DNA of 11,654 bases from an uncultured Phascolarctobacterium sp. (lineage in GTDB: Bacteria > Bacillota > Negativicutes > Acidaminococcales > Acidaminococcaceae): assembly GCA_900554395.1 (NCBI GenBank), contig USHB01000022.1, positions 1 to 11,654 on the forward strand, written 5' to 3'. The notes under the pieces were generated by a model, which saw only the letters and a program-made list of their open reading frames with translations, searched no databases and was not told where the DNA came from. Every line of letters begins with the position of its first letter. Position 1 is the stretch's first letter. Below are positions 1-7,305 of this stretch, piece by piece. A program made the position numbers and the translations under genes.

Positions 1-103
1 CGTACGGAAGCTGCGGATTTAAATATTTAGCAGCGGCATTTCCCGTAAGATAACGAAGCACTGCTCCAACAGCGCCGCCAAAGGCTATATAAAACAGGTT
101 CAT
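1..103 (-). CDS. crcB: CrcB/FluC fluoride channel, N-terminal fragment
   Basis: The first 34 codons of a gene running off the left edge read MNLFYIAFGGAVGAVLRYLT followed by GNAAAKYLNPQLPY. The GGxxGAxxRY signature in the first transmembrane helix is the hallmark of CrcB/FluC, the small four-helix membrane protein that forms a dual-topology dimeric channel exporting fluoride. The ATG at 103-101 is preceded by GGAGAG four bases upstream. It lies downstream of purL on the same strand but has its own promoter and is separated from purL by a terminator, so it is probably an independent unit. No fluoride riboswitch fits in the short leader. Only the N-terminus is visible, so the central Asn and Phe-box residues cannot be checked. 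Confidence 0.85.
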   Translation of the reverse strand, partial: MNLFYIAFGGAVGAVLRYLTGNAAAKYLNPQLPY

Positions 104-135
104 TGTACTCTCCGTCACATAAAATTACATTATTA

Positions 136-144
136 ATTATACCA
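136..144 (-). promoter_or_regulatory. Extended -10 promoter for crcB
   Basis: Reading the minus strand, TGG followed by TATAAT (hexamer at 141-136) is a consensus extended -10 element (TGnTATAAT). No good -35 is visible 16-18 bases upstream, because that stretch is occupied by the terminator of purL. Transcription would start near 129, giving a leader of about 26 nt before the crcB ATG, just long enough for the ribosome site. The same nine bases recur in the promoter at 6104-6112. Confidence 0.6.
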
Positions 145-145
145 C

Positions 146-184
146 AAAAAATTAAAGCCACCCGGCAAAATACCGGATGGCTTT
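146..184 (-). terminator. Intrinsic terminator of the purL operon
   Basis: On the minus strand an AAAGCCAUCCGGUA arm pairs with UGCCGGGUGGCUUU around a short U-rich loop and is followed by AAUUUUUUG. Two of the pairs are G-U wobbles, which become C-A mismatches if the plus strand is transcribed. This orients the terminator to the minus strand. It starts 18 bases past the purL stop codon. Confidence 0.85.
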
Positions 185-201
185 TTTAAATCAGTTAATT
201 T

Positions 202-3200
202 TTATTTAAAATAATTTACGCCGCTGATAAAGATTTTCTGGTCTTTATTGCCGCTGATATTTTTAAACAGGCCGGGAACGAAACGTTCGGTATGACCCAT
301 TTTGCCAAGAATTCTGCCGTCTGGGCTGGTAATGCCTTCGATAGCATACAGAGAACCGTTGGGGTTATACGGCATTGCCATAGTCGGTTTGCCGTTTTCA
401 TCAACGTACTGGGTTGCAACCTGTCCGTTGGCAAACAGTTCTTTAATGGTTTCTTCCGTTGCATAGAAGCGGCCTTCACCGTGAGATACGGCAACGGAAT
501 GGATTTCACCGGGTTCAACGGCGCTGAACCACGGAGATTTATTGGAAACAATGCGGGTATTGACAATCTGCGATACATGACGGCCGATATTGTTGAAAGT
601 TAAAGTCGGGCTGTCAGATTTCATATCACGGATTTCGCCATAAGGCACAAGGCCGAGTTTTATAAGTGCCTGGAAGCCGTTGCAAATGCCGAGCATCAAA
701 CCGTCGCGGTCATTCAGCAAACGTTCGATAGCTTCTTTAATGCGCGGGTTGCGCAGCATAGTAGCAATAAATTTGCCGCTGCCGTCCGGTTCGTCACCGG
801 CACTGAAGCCGCCCGGAAGCATAACAATCTGCGCATTGTCAATCATTTTTACCATTGTTTCAACAGATTCTTCAACTGCCTGCGGAGTAAGGTTGCGGAC
901 AATGAAAGTCTCTGCAACTGCACCGGCATCTTCAAAGGCGCGTGCAGAATCATATTCACAGTTAATGCCCGGGAATACCGGAATAAATACGCGCGGTTTG
1001 GCAATGGTTACCGGTGCGGTTAAAGGCAGTTCTGCCTTGTAAAGCGGCAGGTCGATGTCTTTGTCATCTTTATCCGCAGTTTTGGACGGGAAAATGCTTT
1101 CCAGCGGAGCGCTGTATGCTTTTTCTGCTGCAGCAATTTCAATAACGTCATCGTTGATTGCAATAACTGCTTTTTCAGCCGTATGGCCAAGCAGCATATA
1201 ATCAAGGCCTTCAAACAGTTCTTCCGGCTCTGCGCCTGCAGCAAGTTCAAGCACCATGCCGCCCGGCTGCAAGGTAAAGAGTCCGTCTGTATCATTATAA
1301 GGTTTAATGAATTCAAAGCCAAGGTTATTGCCAAGGCACATAGTGGTGATGAGCGCTGCAATGCCGCCTTCTTTTACAGCAGCCGCTGCGTTTATTTTCC
1401 CTGCCAGAATGGCATTGTGTACAGCAGTAAGATTTTGTTTCAGCACGCTGAAATCAGGCACTTCGCTGTTATCGCGCGGGCAGGAAAGGAATACAACTTT
1501 GCTGCCTGCCTGTTTGAATTCAGCAGATACGGCTTTGTCGCCGTCGATAACATCAACTGCAAAGGAAACCAGTGTAGGCGGAACCATTTTATCCATAAAA
1601 GTGCCAGACATGCTGTCTTTGCCGCCAATAGCAGGCAGTTCCAAAGCATCAAGTACGGTAAAGGCACCTAAAAGTGCGGCAAACGGCTGGCCCCACAGTT
1701 CTGTATTATGCAGTTTGGGGAAATATTCCTGGCAGGTAAGGCGCAGTTTTGCCGGGTCAGCGCCCAATGCAACAGCACGGGTTACAGATTCAATAACTGC
1801 ATACATTGCGCCATGGAACGGGCTCCAGCAGGCAACGTCCGGGTTATAGCCACAGGCCATAACGGAAGCCGCCGTGGTTTTTCCGTGCAGAACAGGCAAT
1901 CTGCCTACCATACCTTCCGAAGGAGTAAGCTGTTTTTTGCCGCCAAACGGCATCATTACGCTGCCGCGGCCGATAGTGCTGTCGAAACGTTCGGAAAGCC
2001 CTTTCTGGCTGCAAACATTCAGCCTGCCGAGGTTAGCAAGCCATGCTTCTTTTAAGTCTTTGGCAGCAGCTACTTCTGCCGGAATTTTATCAAATACGCA
2101 TTCGCCGGTAGTTTCGCAAACTTTAACATCGGCATGCTGGGCAACGCCGTTAGTATTCAAGAAATCGCGCGAAAGGTCAACGATTTTATCGCCGCGCCAG
2201 AACATAACAAGCCTTCTTGTTCCGGTAACTTCACCGATAACAGTTGCTTCAAGGTTTTCTTCATCAGCAAATGCCACAAATTTTTTAATATTTTCCGGAG
2301 CGATAACAAGAGCCATGCGTTCCTGGGATTCGGAAATTGCAAGTTCAGTACCGTCAAGGCCTTCATATTTTTTAGGCACTTTGTCAAGGTCAATAACCAT
2401 ACCGTCGGCAAGTTCACCGTTAGCAACAGATACGCCGCCTGCACCGTAGTCGTTGCAGCGTTTAATCATCGGCGTAACTTCCGGGTTGCGGAACAAACGC
2501 TGAATTTTGCGTTCAGTCGGCGGATTGCCTTTCTGTACTTCTGCACCACAGCTTGCCAGAGAATCAACGGTATGTTCTTTGGAAGAACCGGTTGCACCGC
2601 CGCAGCCGTCACGTCCAGTTCTGCCGCCAAGCAGAACCAAAAGGTCGCCCGGTTCAGGAGTTTCGCGTTTAACAAGGTTACGGGGAACAGCACCTACAAC
2701 AGCACCTACTTCCATGCGTTTTGCTACAAATCTATCATGGTAATATTCCTGTACATGTCCGGTTGCAAGGCCAATCTGGTTGCCGTAAGAACTGTAACCT
2801 GCGGCAGCGCCAATGGTAATTTTACGCTGCGGCAGTTTGCCGGGCAGAGTATCTTCAACCGGTACGCGCGGGTCGGCAGCGCCAGTTACGCGCATTGCCT
2901 GGTATACATAAGCACGGCCGGAAAGCGGGTCGCGGATTGCGCCGCCGAGGCAGGTTGCAGCACCGCCGAAAGGCTCAATTTCCGTCGGATGGTTATGGGT
3001 TTCGTTTTTGAACAGCAGCAGCCATTCTTCGGTTTTGCCGTCTACTTCAATAGGCACAACAATGGTGCAGGCATTAATTTCTTCCGATTCGTCCAAATCG
3101 TTAAGTTTGCCTTCGGCGCGCAGTTTTTTCATGCCGATAACGGCAATATCCATTAAAGTAACAGGACGTTTGGTATCTGCGCCGTAAACTTCGTCACGTG

Positions 3201-3972
3201 CTGCCATGTATTTATCAAGCGCAGCCTGCACCGGCTGATTGTAAAGGCCGGGTTCAATTTCCACATCCTCAATCTGAGTCATGAAAGTGGTATGGCGGCA
3301 ATGGTCAGACCAGTAAGTATCAAGCACTTTAATTTCGGTAACAGTCGGTTCACGGTGTTCTTCATTAAAGTATTTCTGGCACCACAGTAAATCTTCAAGG
3401 CTCATGGCAAGACCGTTTTCTGCACGGTAGTTTTCCATTTCGTCCTTACTGAAAGTCAAAAAGCCTGCCACAGATTTAATTTTCTGCGGTTCTTCGCAGC
3501 TTTGTACAAGAGTTTCAGGTTTTTCCCATGCAGCTTCACGTGCTTCAATAGGATTAATGCAGTAAGCCTTAATTTTAGCAAAGTCTTCGTCGCTGATTGT
3601 GCCGGACAAAATATAAACTTTGGCAGAAGATACCAGCGGGCGTTCTTTTTGAGTAATAAGCTGAATGCACTGTGCCGCGAAGTCTTCCCTCTGGTTATAC
3701 TGACCGGGCAAAAATTCCACGGCAAAAGCACGGCAGCCTGCCGGAACTTCCAGTTCTTCCACAACGGTATCAACCGGCGGCTCGCTAAGCACAAGACCTT
3801 TGGCTGCAGCAAATTCTTCATCCGCTACGCCCATTACGTCATAACGGTTAAGCACACGGATGCCGGTTAAGCCTTTCATGCCGAGGTTTGTCTGCAAATC
3901 AGCCAAAAGGCCTCTTGCCTCAACAGCAAAAGCATCTTTTTTTTCTACAAAAATGCGTCTGATTTTGTCCAT
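202..3972 (-). CDS. purL: Phosphoribosylformylglycinamidine synthase, single-chain (FGAM synthase)
   Basis: Catalyses the fourth step of de novo purine synthesis: FGAR + glutamine + ATP to FGAM, in the cytoplasm. At 1256 residues it is the large single-chain form, with PurS-, PurL- and PurQ-like parts in one polypeptide, as in many Clostridia. The PurS-like region and linker fill about residues 1-200. YWSDHCRHTTF (220-230) and KNETHNHPTEIEPFGGAAT (322-340) mark the ATP-binding FGAM synthase core. A PurQ-type glutaminase covers about 993-1256: LPGGFSAGDE, LGICNGFQ with nucleophile Cys1097, VSHGEGRF, and GHTE with His1227 and Glu1229. All key residues appear present. The ATG at 3972 has GGGAGG eight bases upstream. 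It is the last gene of a three-gene operon, 24 bases after the acetyltransferase gene, and ends at a terminator. No other pur gene lies in the window and no purine riboswitch is visible. Confidence 0.97.
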   Translation of the reverse strand: MDKIRRIFVEKKDAFAVEARGLLADLQTNLGMKGLTGIRVLNRYDVMGVADEEFAAAKGLVLSEPPVDTVVEELEVPAGCRAFAVEFLPGQYNQREDFAAQCIQLITQKERPLVSSAKVYILSGTISDEDFAKIKAYCINPIEAREAAWEKPETLVQSCEEPQKIKSVAGFLTFSKDEMENYRAENGLAMSLEDLLWCQKYFNEEHREPTVTEIKVLDTYWSDHCRHTTFMTQIEDVEIEPGLYNQPVQAALDKYMAARDEVYGADTKRPVTLMDIAVIGMKKLRAEGKLNDLDESEEINACTIVVPIEVDGKTEEWLLLFKNETHNHPTEIEPFGGAATCLGGAIRDPLSGRAYVYQAMRVTGAADPRVPVEDTLPGKLPQRKITIGAAAGYSSYGNQIGLATGHVQEYYHDRFVAKRMEVGAVVGAVPRNLVKRETPEPGDLLVLLGGRTGRDGCGGATGSSKEHTVDSLASCGAEVQKGNPPTERKIQRLFRNPEVTPMIKRCNDYGAGGVSVANGELADGMVIDLDKVPKKYEGLDGTELAISESQERMALVIAPENIKKFVAFADEENLEATVIGEVTGTRRLVMFWRGDKIVDLSRDFLNTNGVAQHADVKVCETTGECVFDKIPAEVAAAKDLKEAWLANLGRLNVCSQKGLSERFDSTIGRGSVMMPFGGKKQLTPSEGMVGRLPVLHGKTTAASVMACGYNPDVACWSPFHGAMYAVIESVTRAVALGADPAKLRLTCQEYFPKLHNTELWGQPFAALLGAFTVLDALELPAIGGKDSMSGTFMDKMVPPTLVSFAVDVIDGDKAVSAEFKQAGSKVVFLSCPRDNSEVPDFSVLKQNLTAVHNAILAGKINAAAAVKEGGIAALITTMCLGNNLGFEFIKPYNDTDGLFTLQPGGMVLELAAGAEPEELFEGLDYMLLGHTAEKAVIAINDDVIEIAAAEKAYSAPLESIFPSKTADKDDKDIDLPLYKAELPLTAPVTIAKPRVFIPVFPGINCEYDSARAFEDAGAVAETFIVRNLTPQAVEESVETMVKMIDNAQIVMLPGGFSAGDEPDGSGKFIATMLRNPRIKEAIERLLNDRDGLMLGICNGFQALIKLGLVPYGEIRDMKSDSPTLTFNNIGRHVSQIVNTRIVSNKSPWFSAVEPGEIHSVAVSHGEGRFYATEETIKELFANGQVATQYVDENGKPTMAMPYNPNGSLYAIEGITSPDGRILGKMGHTERFVPGLFKNISGNKDQKIFISGVNYFK

Positions 3973-3996
3973 TAAATCAGCCTCCCTGCTTTATTT

Positions 3997-5175
3997 TCAA
4001 TAATACTCGTTAATGTAATTGCGGCATTTGGCAAACAATGCCTGCATAAAACCGCATTTCTGCGGATTATTAACTTTTATTTTACCAGCGCGCACAAGCT
4101 CATCAAAGCTAAACGCACCGAAATATAACTGCGTAAAAGCCGTAACATCCATAATGATTTCTTCGTCATCAAGGGTGCTGGCATGGCTGAGCGCACCGTT
4201 TTGTGCTTTTATTTTCAAAAGCCCGTTGTTCAGCGGCAAAAATTTATCTGTAATAAGCAGCACTGCCTCGCCTTTAAGTTCCTGCGGAACCGGCAAAACG
4301 TCCAGCGCTTTGCGGATGTTCAGACAGCGCGCCATCATAAAAGGCTTTAAGCTACCGCAGTAACCGGCATTATTAAAATCAAGATGCGCCAAATTACCTT
4401 CTTCCGCCAGCCACTCCAAAGTCTGCGCAGCGCTTAAATGCCCTGCCGCATAACGCAGAAGCGCTGTTTGCGCTTCATTATTCAGCGTCAGCATTTCCTG
4501 TACTTTAAAAACGCCGCCGTCAACAGAATACAGCATATAACCTTGTGCTTCATCATTTTTTACAGCAGCGGCAAGCATTACTTTTTCGGCTTTATAGCCG
4601 TTTAAAAGTTCCTGCCATTTTGCTGTTGAGCGCACTGCCATACCGTTTAAAAACTGCATGCAGTTTTTATAAACGGCTTCGGCTGCTTCTACCCCATCTG
4701 TTATATCTGCATAGCGCACTATTTTTATATTTTGCACTGCCGACAAGTTTTTAAGCATTGCCAGCGGCAGTTTGTAATTATGGCGGTAATAGCAGTAGCT
4801 AAAGCCATAAGGCGTATAAATGGCAGGGTCAATGGGCATTAATAATGCAAAGGCCGCCCCTTGTGCCCTTAAAACCGTAAATGCGGTTTCCAGCAGCGGC
4901 TTGGTTAAATGCTGCCCGCGGTATTCCGGCGCCGTTGCCACGCCGACAATGTACGGCAAACGTATTTCCTGGCCGCGCAGCATAACCGCGTATGGGTTCA
5001 AATGCAACATACAGGCCAGTTTATCACCATCAAAGCCGCCGATAACAGTATTCTGCTTTAAGCAGTATTCCGCAAAATACCATTCATAAAACGGGTCGCC
5101 CTTTTTTTCAAAGCAGTAATCCCACAAATCCGCTGCCTGCGGCAGCAGGTTTGCATTTAAAAGCCTAAAATCCAT
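3997..5175 (-). CDS. Eis-like GNAT acetyltransferase with C-terminal SCP2-like domain
   Basis: A 392-residue protein of the COG4552 type: GNAT fold at the N-terminus, second GNAT-like section, and a sterol-carrier-like C-terminal domain. The acetyl-CoA binding motif A is visible at about 77-95 (VGVATAPEYRGQHLTKPLL, where R/Q-G-Q-H-L replaces the usual Q/RxxGxG/A). The block LLMPIDPAIYTPYGFSYCYY at 111-130 is the family's signature before the second domain. Eis enzymes acetylate amines such as aminoglycosides or lysines; the substrate here cannot be read from sequence. The ATG at 5175 has AGAGGA about six bases upstream and lies 11 bases after the upstream stop, and the 24-base gap to purL holds only the purL ribosome site. 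The three genes are therefore probably co-transcribed. The tie to purine synthesis is unclear and may be only shared expression. Confidence 0.88.
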   Translation of the reverse strand: MDFRLLNANLLPQAADLWDYCFEKKGDPFYEWYFAEYCLKQNTVIGGFDGDKLACMLHLNPYAVMLRGQEIRLPYIVGVATAPEYRGQHLTKPLLETAFTVLRAQGAAFALLMPIDPAIYTPYGFSYCYYRHNYKLPLAMLKNLSAVQNIKIVRYADITDGVEAAEAVYKNCMQFLNGMAVRSTAKWQELLNGYKAEKVMLAAAVKNDEAQGYMLYSVDGGVFKVQEMLTLNNEAQTALLRYAAGHLSAAQTLEWLAEEGNLAHLDFNNAGYCGSLKPFMMARCLNIRKALDVLPVPQELKGEAVLLITDKFLPLNNGLLKIKAQNGALSHASTLDDEEIIMDVTAFTQLYFGAFSFDELVRAGKIKVNNPQKCGFMQALFAKCRNYINEYY

Positions 5176-5186
5176 ACATTCCTCTG

Positions 5187-6071
5187 TTATTTAAAAACGG
5201 TAGAATATTTTTTAATCATAAATTCCGGTTTGTACGATTCTTTTGCCTTGCGCAGTCCTTCGTGCCCCATATCTTCCTCACGGTTAAGATACGTTACATC
5301 ACCCCACGCGTTTTTGGCAAAATCGCGGTTAATTACCGAATACAAGCCGCGTATTTCCGGATTAGCCTTTTCTACATGCAGCACTGCGGTATCATCATTA
5401 ATTTTTTCGCCAAAGCTGAATGCTTCAACCTTGCCGTTAATGCGGATTAAACCACCGCGCAGATTCAGCGCTTCAAAATTATTCAACGCTTCGTGAATGG
5501 CGCATTTTTCGCATACCAGCGAAGGGTCGTCGCCCATGCGGCGTTCACACCACATATCGCCAAAAGCAATGCATTCATCAATATTGCTGCGGTTCATTTC
5601 TTCATAAACGTAATCAGGATATTCTTTTACAAAAGCATTGCAGTGGTTCTTTTTGCCGTGATATTTGCGCCCTGCCAGTGTTGCCAGATTCTGCTGCAAA
5701 TATACATAATCCCAGTTATCACGGTCTTCGGTAATTTCCAAATCGGGAAACGCTTTCAGCAGCCTTTCCTTGCCATCTTCGTAAATACCGTGAATTTCAA
5801 ACGGCTGTCCGCCGTTATATTCCTTAATTTCCTGCATCAGCAAAGGCAGGTCTTCATCTTTGCCGCCAAACGGCTGTAAAAAAAAGTCAATATCGTTGCG
5901 TTTTACTTTTATAACCAAAAAGTCATGCGCAACAGTCCAAAAAATATCATAACAGGTTTGCCACATAAAAAGGTTGCCGAAAGCACATTCCGAGCCGCGG
6001 TAATCCGGGCGGGACATATAACTTTCAAACAAAGCCTTATCTGTAACGGCAATTTCTTTAAGTGTTAAAAT
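5187..6071 (-). CDS. DUF2156 / COG4866 family protein (phosphatidylglycerol lysyltransferase-like fold), probable ATT start
   Basis: Resembles the soluble DUF2156 (COG4866) proteins of Firmicutes, which have a double GNAT-like fold related to the C-terminal domain of MprF. Their substrate is not established. Features are an NLFMW block near the N-terminus, a Cys-containing middle section (GDMWCERR, then VCEKC) and the family's closing signature YLNREEDMGHEGLRKAKES close to the C-terminus. The first ATG/GTG/TTG-type start is TTG at 6032, which has no usable ribosome site and begins inside the conserved N-terminus. Thirteen codons upstream, an ATT at 6071 is preceded by GGGGG (6079-6083) with seven bases of spacing, and gives (M)LTLKEIAVTDKALFESYM, matching how I recall the family beginning. 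This makes 294 residues; the TTG version is 281. It is the first gene of the operon with the GNAT gene and purL, with a good promoter about 30 bases upstream. Confidence 0.82.
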   Translation of the reverse strand: MLTLKEIAVTDKALFESYMSRPDYRGSECAFGNLFMWQTCYDIFWTVAHDFLVIKVKRNDIDFFLQPFGGKDEDLPLLMQEIKEYNGGQPFEIHGIYEDGKERLLKAFPDLEITEDRDNWDYVYLQQNLATLAGRKYHGKKNHCNAFVKEYPDYVYEEMNRSNIDECIAFGDMWCERRMGDDPSLVCEKCAIHEALNNFEALNLRGGLIRINGKVEAFSFGEKINDDTAVLHVEKANPEIRGLYSVINRDFAKNAWGDVTYLNREEDMGHEGLRKAKESYKPEFMIKKYSTVFK

Positions 6072-6103
6072 AAAATGACCCCCAATTTTCTTCTTATTAA
6101 AAT

Positions 6104-6133
6104 ATTATACCATAACGCGCATAACTTTCTCAA
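6104..6133 (-). promoter_or_regulatory. Promoter of the DUF2156-GNAT-purL operon
   Basis: Minus-strand TTGAGA (6133-6128) and TATAAT (6109-6104) are separated by 18 bases, with TGG directly before the -10 (extended -10). Transcription should begin near 6097, about 25 nt before the proposed ATT start. No operator or riboswitch is seen in this short leader. Confidence 0.7.
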
Positions 6134-6164
6134 AATTTCTGTCACATTATTTATAAAATTTGCC

Positions 6165-6197
6165 GCAAAAACAAAAACCTGCCGCAAAAACGGCAGG
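6165..6197 (-). terminator. Intrinsic terminator of the zinc-ribbon gene
   Basis: On the minus strand CCUGCCG and CGGCAGG form a perfect 7-bp stem around UUUUU, followed by UUUUUGUUUUUGC. It lies 14 bases past the stop codon of the 96-residue protein and upstream of the next operon's promoter. Confidence 0.88.
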
Positions 6198-6210
6198 CGT
6201 TGTTATTTAA

Positions 6211-6501
6211 TTATGCACGGTGATGTGCGTTAAAGCAGTCGCGGCAGTAAACCGGACGGTCTTCGGAAGGTTTGAACGGAACTTCGGTTTCTTTGCCGCA
6301 TTCAGCACAAACTGCCGGATACATCTGGCGGGCCGGACGTTCACTTACAATGCCGAGGCGCTGTTTGCGGGCCTGACGGCATGCCGGGCAGCGGCCCGGT
6401 TCGTTGGTAAAGCCTTTGGATTCATAAAATTCCTGTTCGGAAGCGGAAAAAACAAATTCCTTGCCGCATTCCTTGCATACTAAAGTTTTGTCTTCTTTCA
6501 T
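6211..6501 (-). CDS. Small double zinc-ribbon protein (zf-trcl plus CxxC-x17-CxxC domain)
   Basis: A 96-residue soluble protein with four CxxC pairs: Cys9/12 with Cys38/41, and Cys65/68 with Cys86/89. The first pair set (CKECGKEFVFSASEQEFYESKG, then CPACR) looks like the 'probable zinc-ribbon' (zf-trcl) domain. The second has exactly 17 residues between its two CxxC knuckles, the spacing that defines the CxxC-x17-CxxC domain. A basic linker (QARKQRLG) lies between. Each set should bind one zinc ion; the basic linker is compatible with nucleic-acid contact, but the function of these proteins is not known to me. ATG at 6501 has AAGGAG 11 bases upstream. The gene is alone, with its own promoter, a long leader and a terminator, which suggests separately controlled expression. 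Confidence 0.88.
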   Translation of the reverse strand: MKEDKTLVCKECGKEFVFSASEQEFYESKGFTNEPGRCPACRQARKQRLGIVSERPARQMYPAVCAECGKETEVPFKPSEDRPVYCRDCFNAHHRA

Positions 6502-6624
6502 TGTTATCAGCTCCTTACATTAAACATACCCCATGAGGACTTCATAGACGTGCCACGGCTTCGATATAAATGCAAGAAGCATTAAAGAAGATATGAACCC
6601 TTTATGAACCAACAGAGATATACT
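6502..6624 (-). promoter_or_regulatory. Long 5' leader of the zinc-ribbon gene
   Basis: About 120 nt lie between the predicted transcription start (near 6624) and the ATG. It holds a perfect 5-bp hairpin (AAUGC, UUCUU loop, GCAUU; 6569-6583), a weaker AUGA/UCAU hairpin (6533-6545), and an 8-base direct repeat GGTTCATA (6603-6610 and 6592-6599) with an 11-base period. The ribosome site AAGGAG is at the 3' end. I recognise no known riboswitch class and see no terminator in it. Confidence 0.4.
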
Positions 6625-6639
6625 ATTTAAAGTATATCT
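6616..6639. repeat. Perfect 9-bp inverted repeat over a promoter -10 (candidate operator)
   Basis: AGATATACT (6616-6624), six spacer bases ATTTAA, then AGTATATCT (6631-6639). The right arm contains the whole -10 hexamer (6631-6636) of the zinc-ribbon gene's promoter, and the left arm covers the start site. A dimeric regulator bound here would block RNA polymerase. It has no U-run and is AT-rich, so it is not a terminator. Confidence 0.55.
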
Positions 6640-6659
6640 TTTTAATGTACAAATGTCAA
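6631..6659 (-). promoter_or_regulatory. Near-consensus sigma-70 promoter of the zinc-ribbon gene
   Basis: Minus strand TTGACA (6659-6654), 17 bases, TATACT (6636-6631). It lies 38 bases beyond the cobC stop, so the zinc-ribbon gene need not depend on cob operon read-through. An additional 8-bp inverted repeat (ACAAATGT 6649-6656, ACATTTGT 6679-6686) has one arm overlapping the -35. No U-rich terminator is seen after cobC. Confidence 0.82.
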
Positions 6660-6696
6660 TATATCATAGCTGTTTTTAACATTTGTGCGGCAAAAT

Positions 6697-7305
6697 TTAA
6701 CGCAAATAATATGTTGCGTTGGTACATTCAAGCACTGTATTATATCCGCGCCATTTGGCAAGCGTAGTTGTACTGCAATTACCTACGCTGAAATTCCATA
6801 TTTTGTTCAAATCAACGTCCAAAAACAAACACAGCAACACACGGATAATGCCTCCGTGGGATACTATGGCATTATCCGCATCGTCCATCTCTGCCAGGCA
6901 GCGTTTAAAAAACGGTTCTACGCGCGCGGCAACGGCCGAAAAGTTTTCGCCCCCTGGCACATGGCATAGCGCCGGATTTTTAAAAAAAGCATCAATATCG
7001 CCCGGCCACCTGGCATTAATTTCATCAAAAGTCATGCCTTCCCATTCTCCAAAGGCAATCTCTTTAATATCATCAAAAGTTTCTACCTTTAAGTTATGCA
7101 TTTCAGCCATGGGCTGCGCTGTCTGGCGTGCGCGCGTAAGGCTGCTGCAATAAATTTTATCAAGGTGAATCTCCTTAAAATGTTCTGCCAGTAATTCTGC
7201 CTGGGCTTTGCCTTCGGCATTCAGTTCAATATCGGTTTGACCCTGAAAACGGTAACTTTTGTTGGAATCGGTTTCGCCATGGCGGATAAGATACAGCCTG
7301 CCCAT
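6697..7305 (-). CDS. cobC: Histidine phosphatase family protein, probable alpha-ribazole phosphatase
   Basis: A 202-residue phosphoglycerate-mutase-like phosphatase. It carries LIRHGETDSN (catalytic His9 in RHGE), CSSLTRARQTA (phosphate-binding Arg58), GEWEG (acid residue near 87-89) and the second histidine in VSHGG (His150). In the cob context the expected reaction is removal of the 5' phosphate from alpha-ribazole phosphate or from adenosylcobamide 5'-phosphate, the last step of nucleotide-loop assembly. The family is broad and the assignment rests on position: it is the last gene of a riboswitch-controlled cob operon. Its ATG shares one base with the upstream stop (TAATG), and the AGGAGG ribosome site lies in the last codons of the CobT paralogue, so translation is probably coupled. 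Confidence 0.88.
   Translation of the reverse strand: MGRLYLIRHGETDSNKSYRFQGQTDIELNAEGKAQAELLAEHFKEIHLDKIYCSSLTRARQTAQPMAEMHNLKVETFDDIKEIAFGEWEGMTFDEINARWPGDIDAFFKNPALCHVPGGENFSAVAARVEPFFKRCLAEMDDADNAIVSHGGIIRVLLCLFLDVDLNKIWNFSVGNCSTTTLAKWRGYNTVLECTNATYYLR

Noticed and set aside
104..201. A fluoride riboswitch before crcB
   Set aside because: Only about 26 nt lie between the predicted start of transcription and the ATG, and no GGCGAUGG-like core is present.
2134..3156. A 340-codon plus-strand open frame, plus several shorter ones, opposite purL
   Set aside because: They are antisense shadows of a certain gene. The translated text is low-complexity Phe/Ala/Cys-rich, has no family motif and lacks a ribosome site.
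6072..6103. A purine riboswitch controlling the purL operon
   Set aside because: The leader is only about 25 nt, far too short for a purine aptamer, and there is no terminator in it.
6161..6191. Direct repeat TGCCGCAAAAA near the zinc-ribbon terminator
   Set aside because: One copy is the terminator arm itself and the other lies in its U-run flank. Two copies are not an array and probably reflect local duplication or chance.
6640..6696. An intrinsic terminator after cobC
   Set aside because: The 8-bp inverted repeat ACAAATGT/ACATTTGT is 22 bases apart, AT-rich and lacks a U-run; it fits better as a promoter-associated site.
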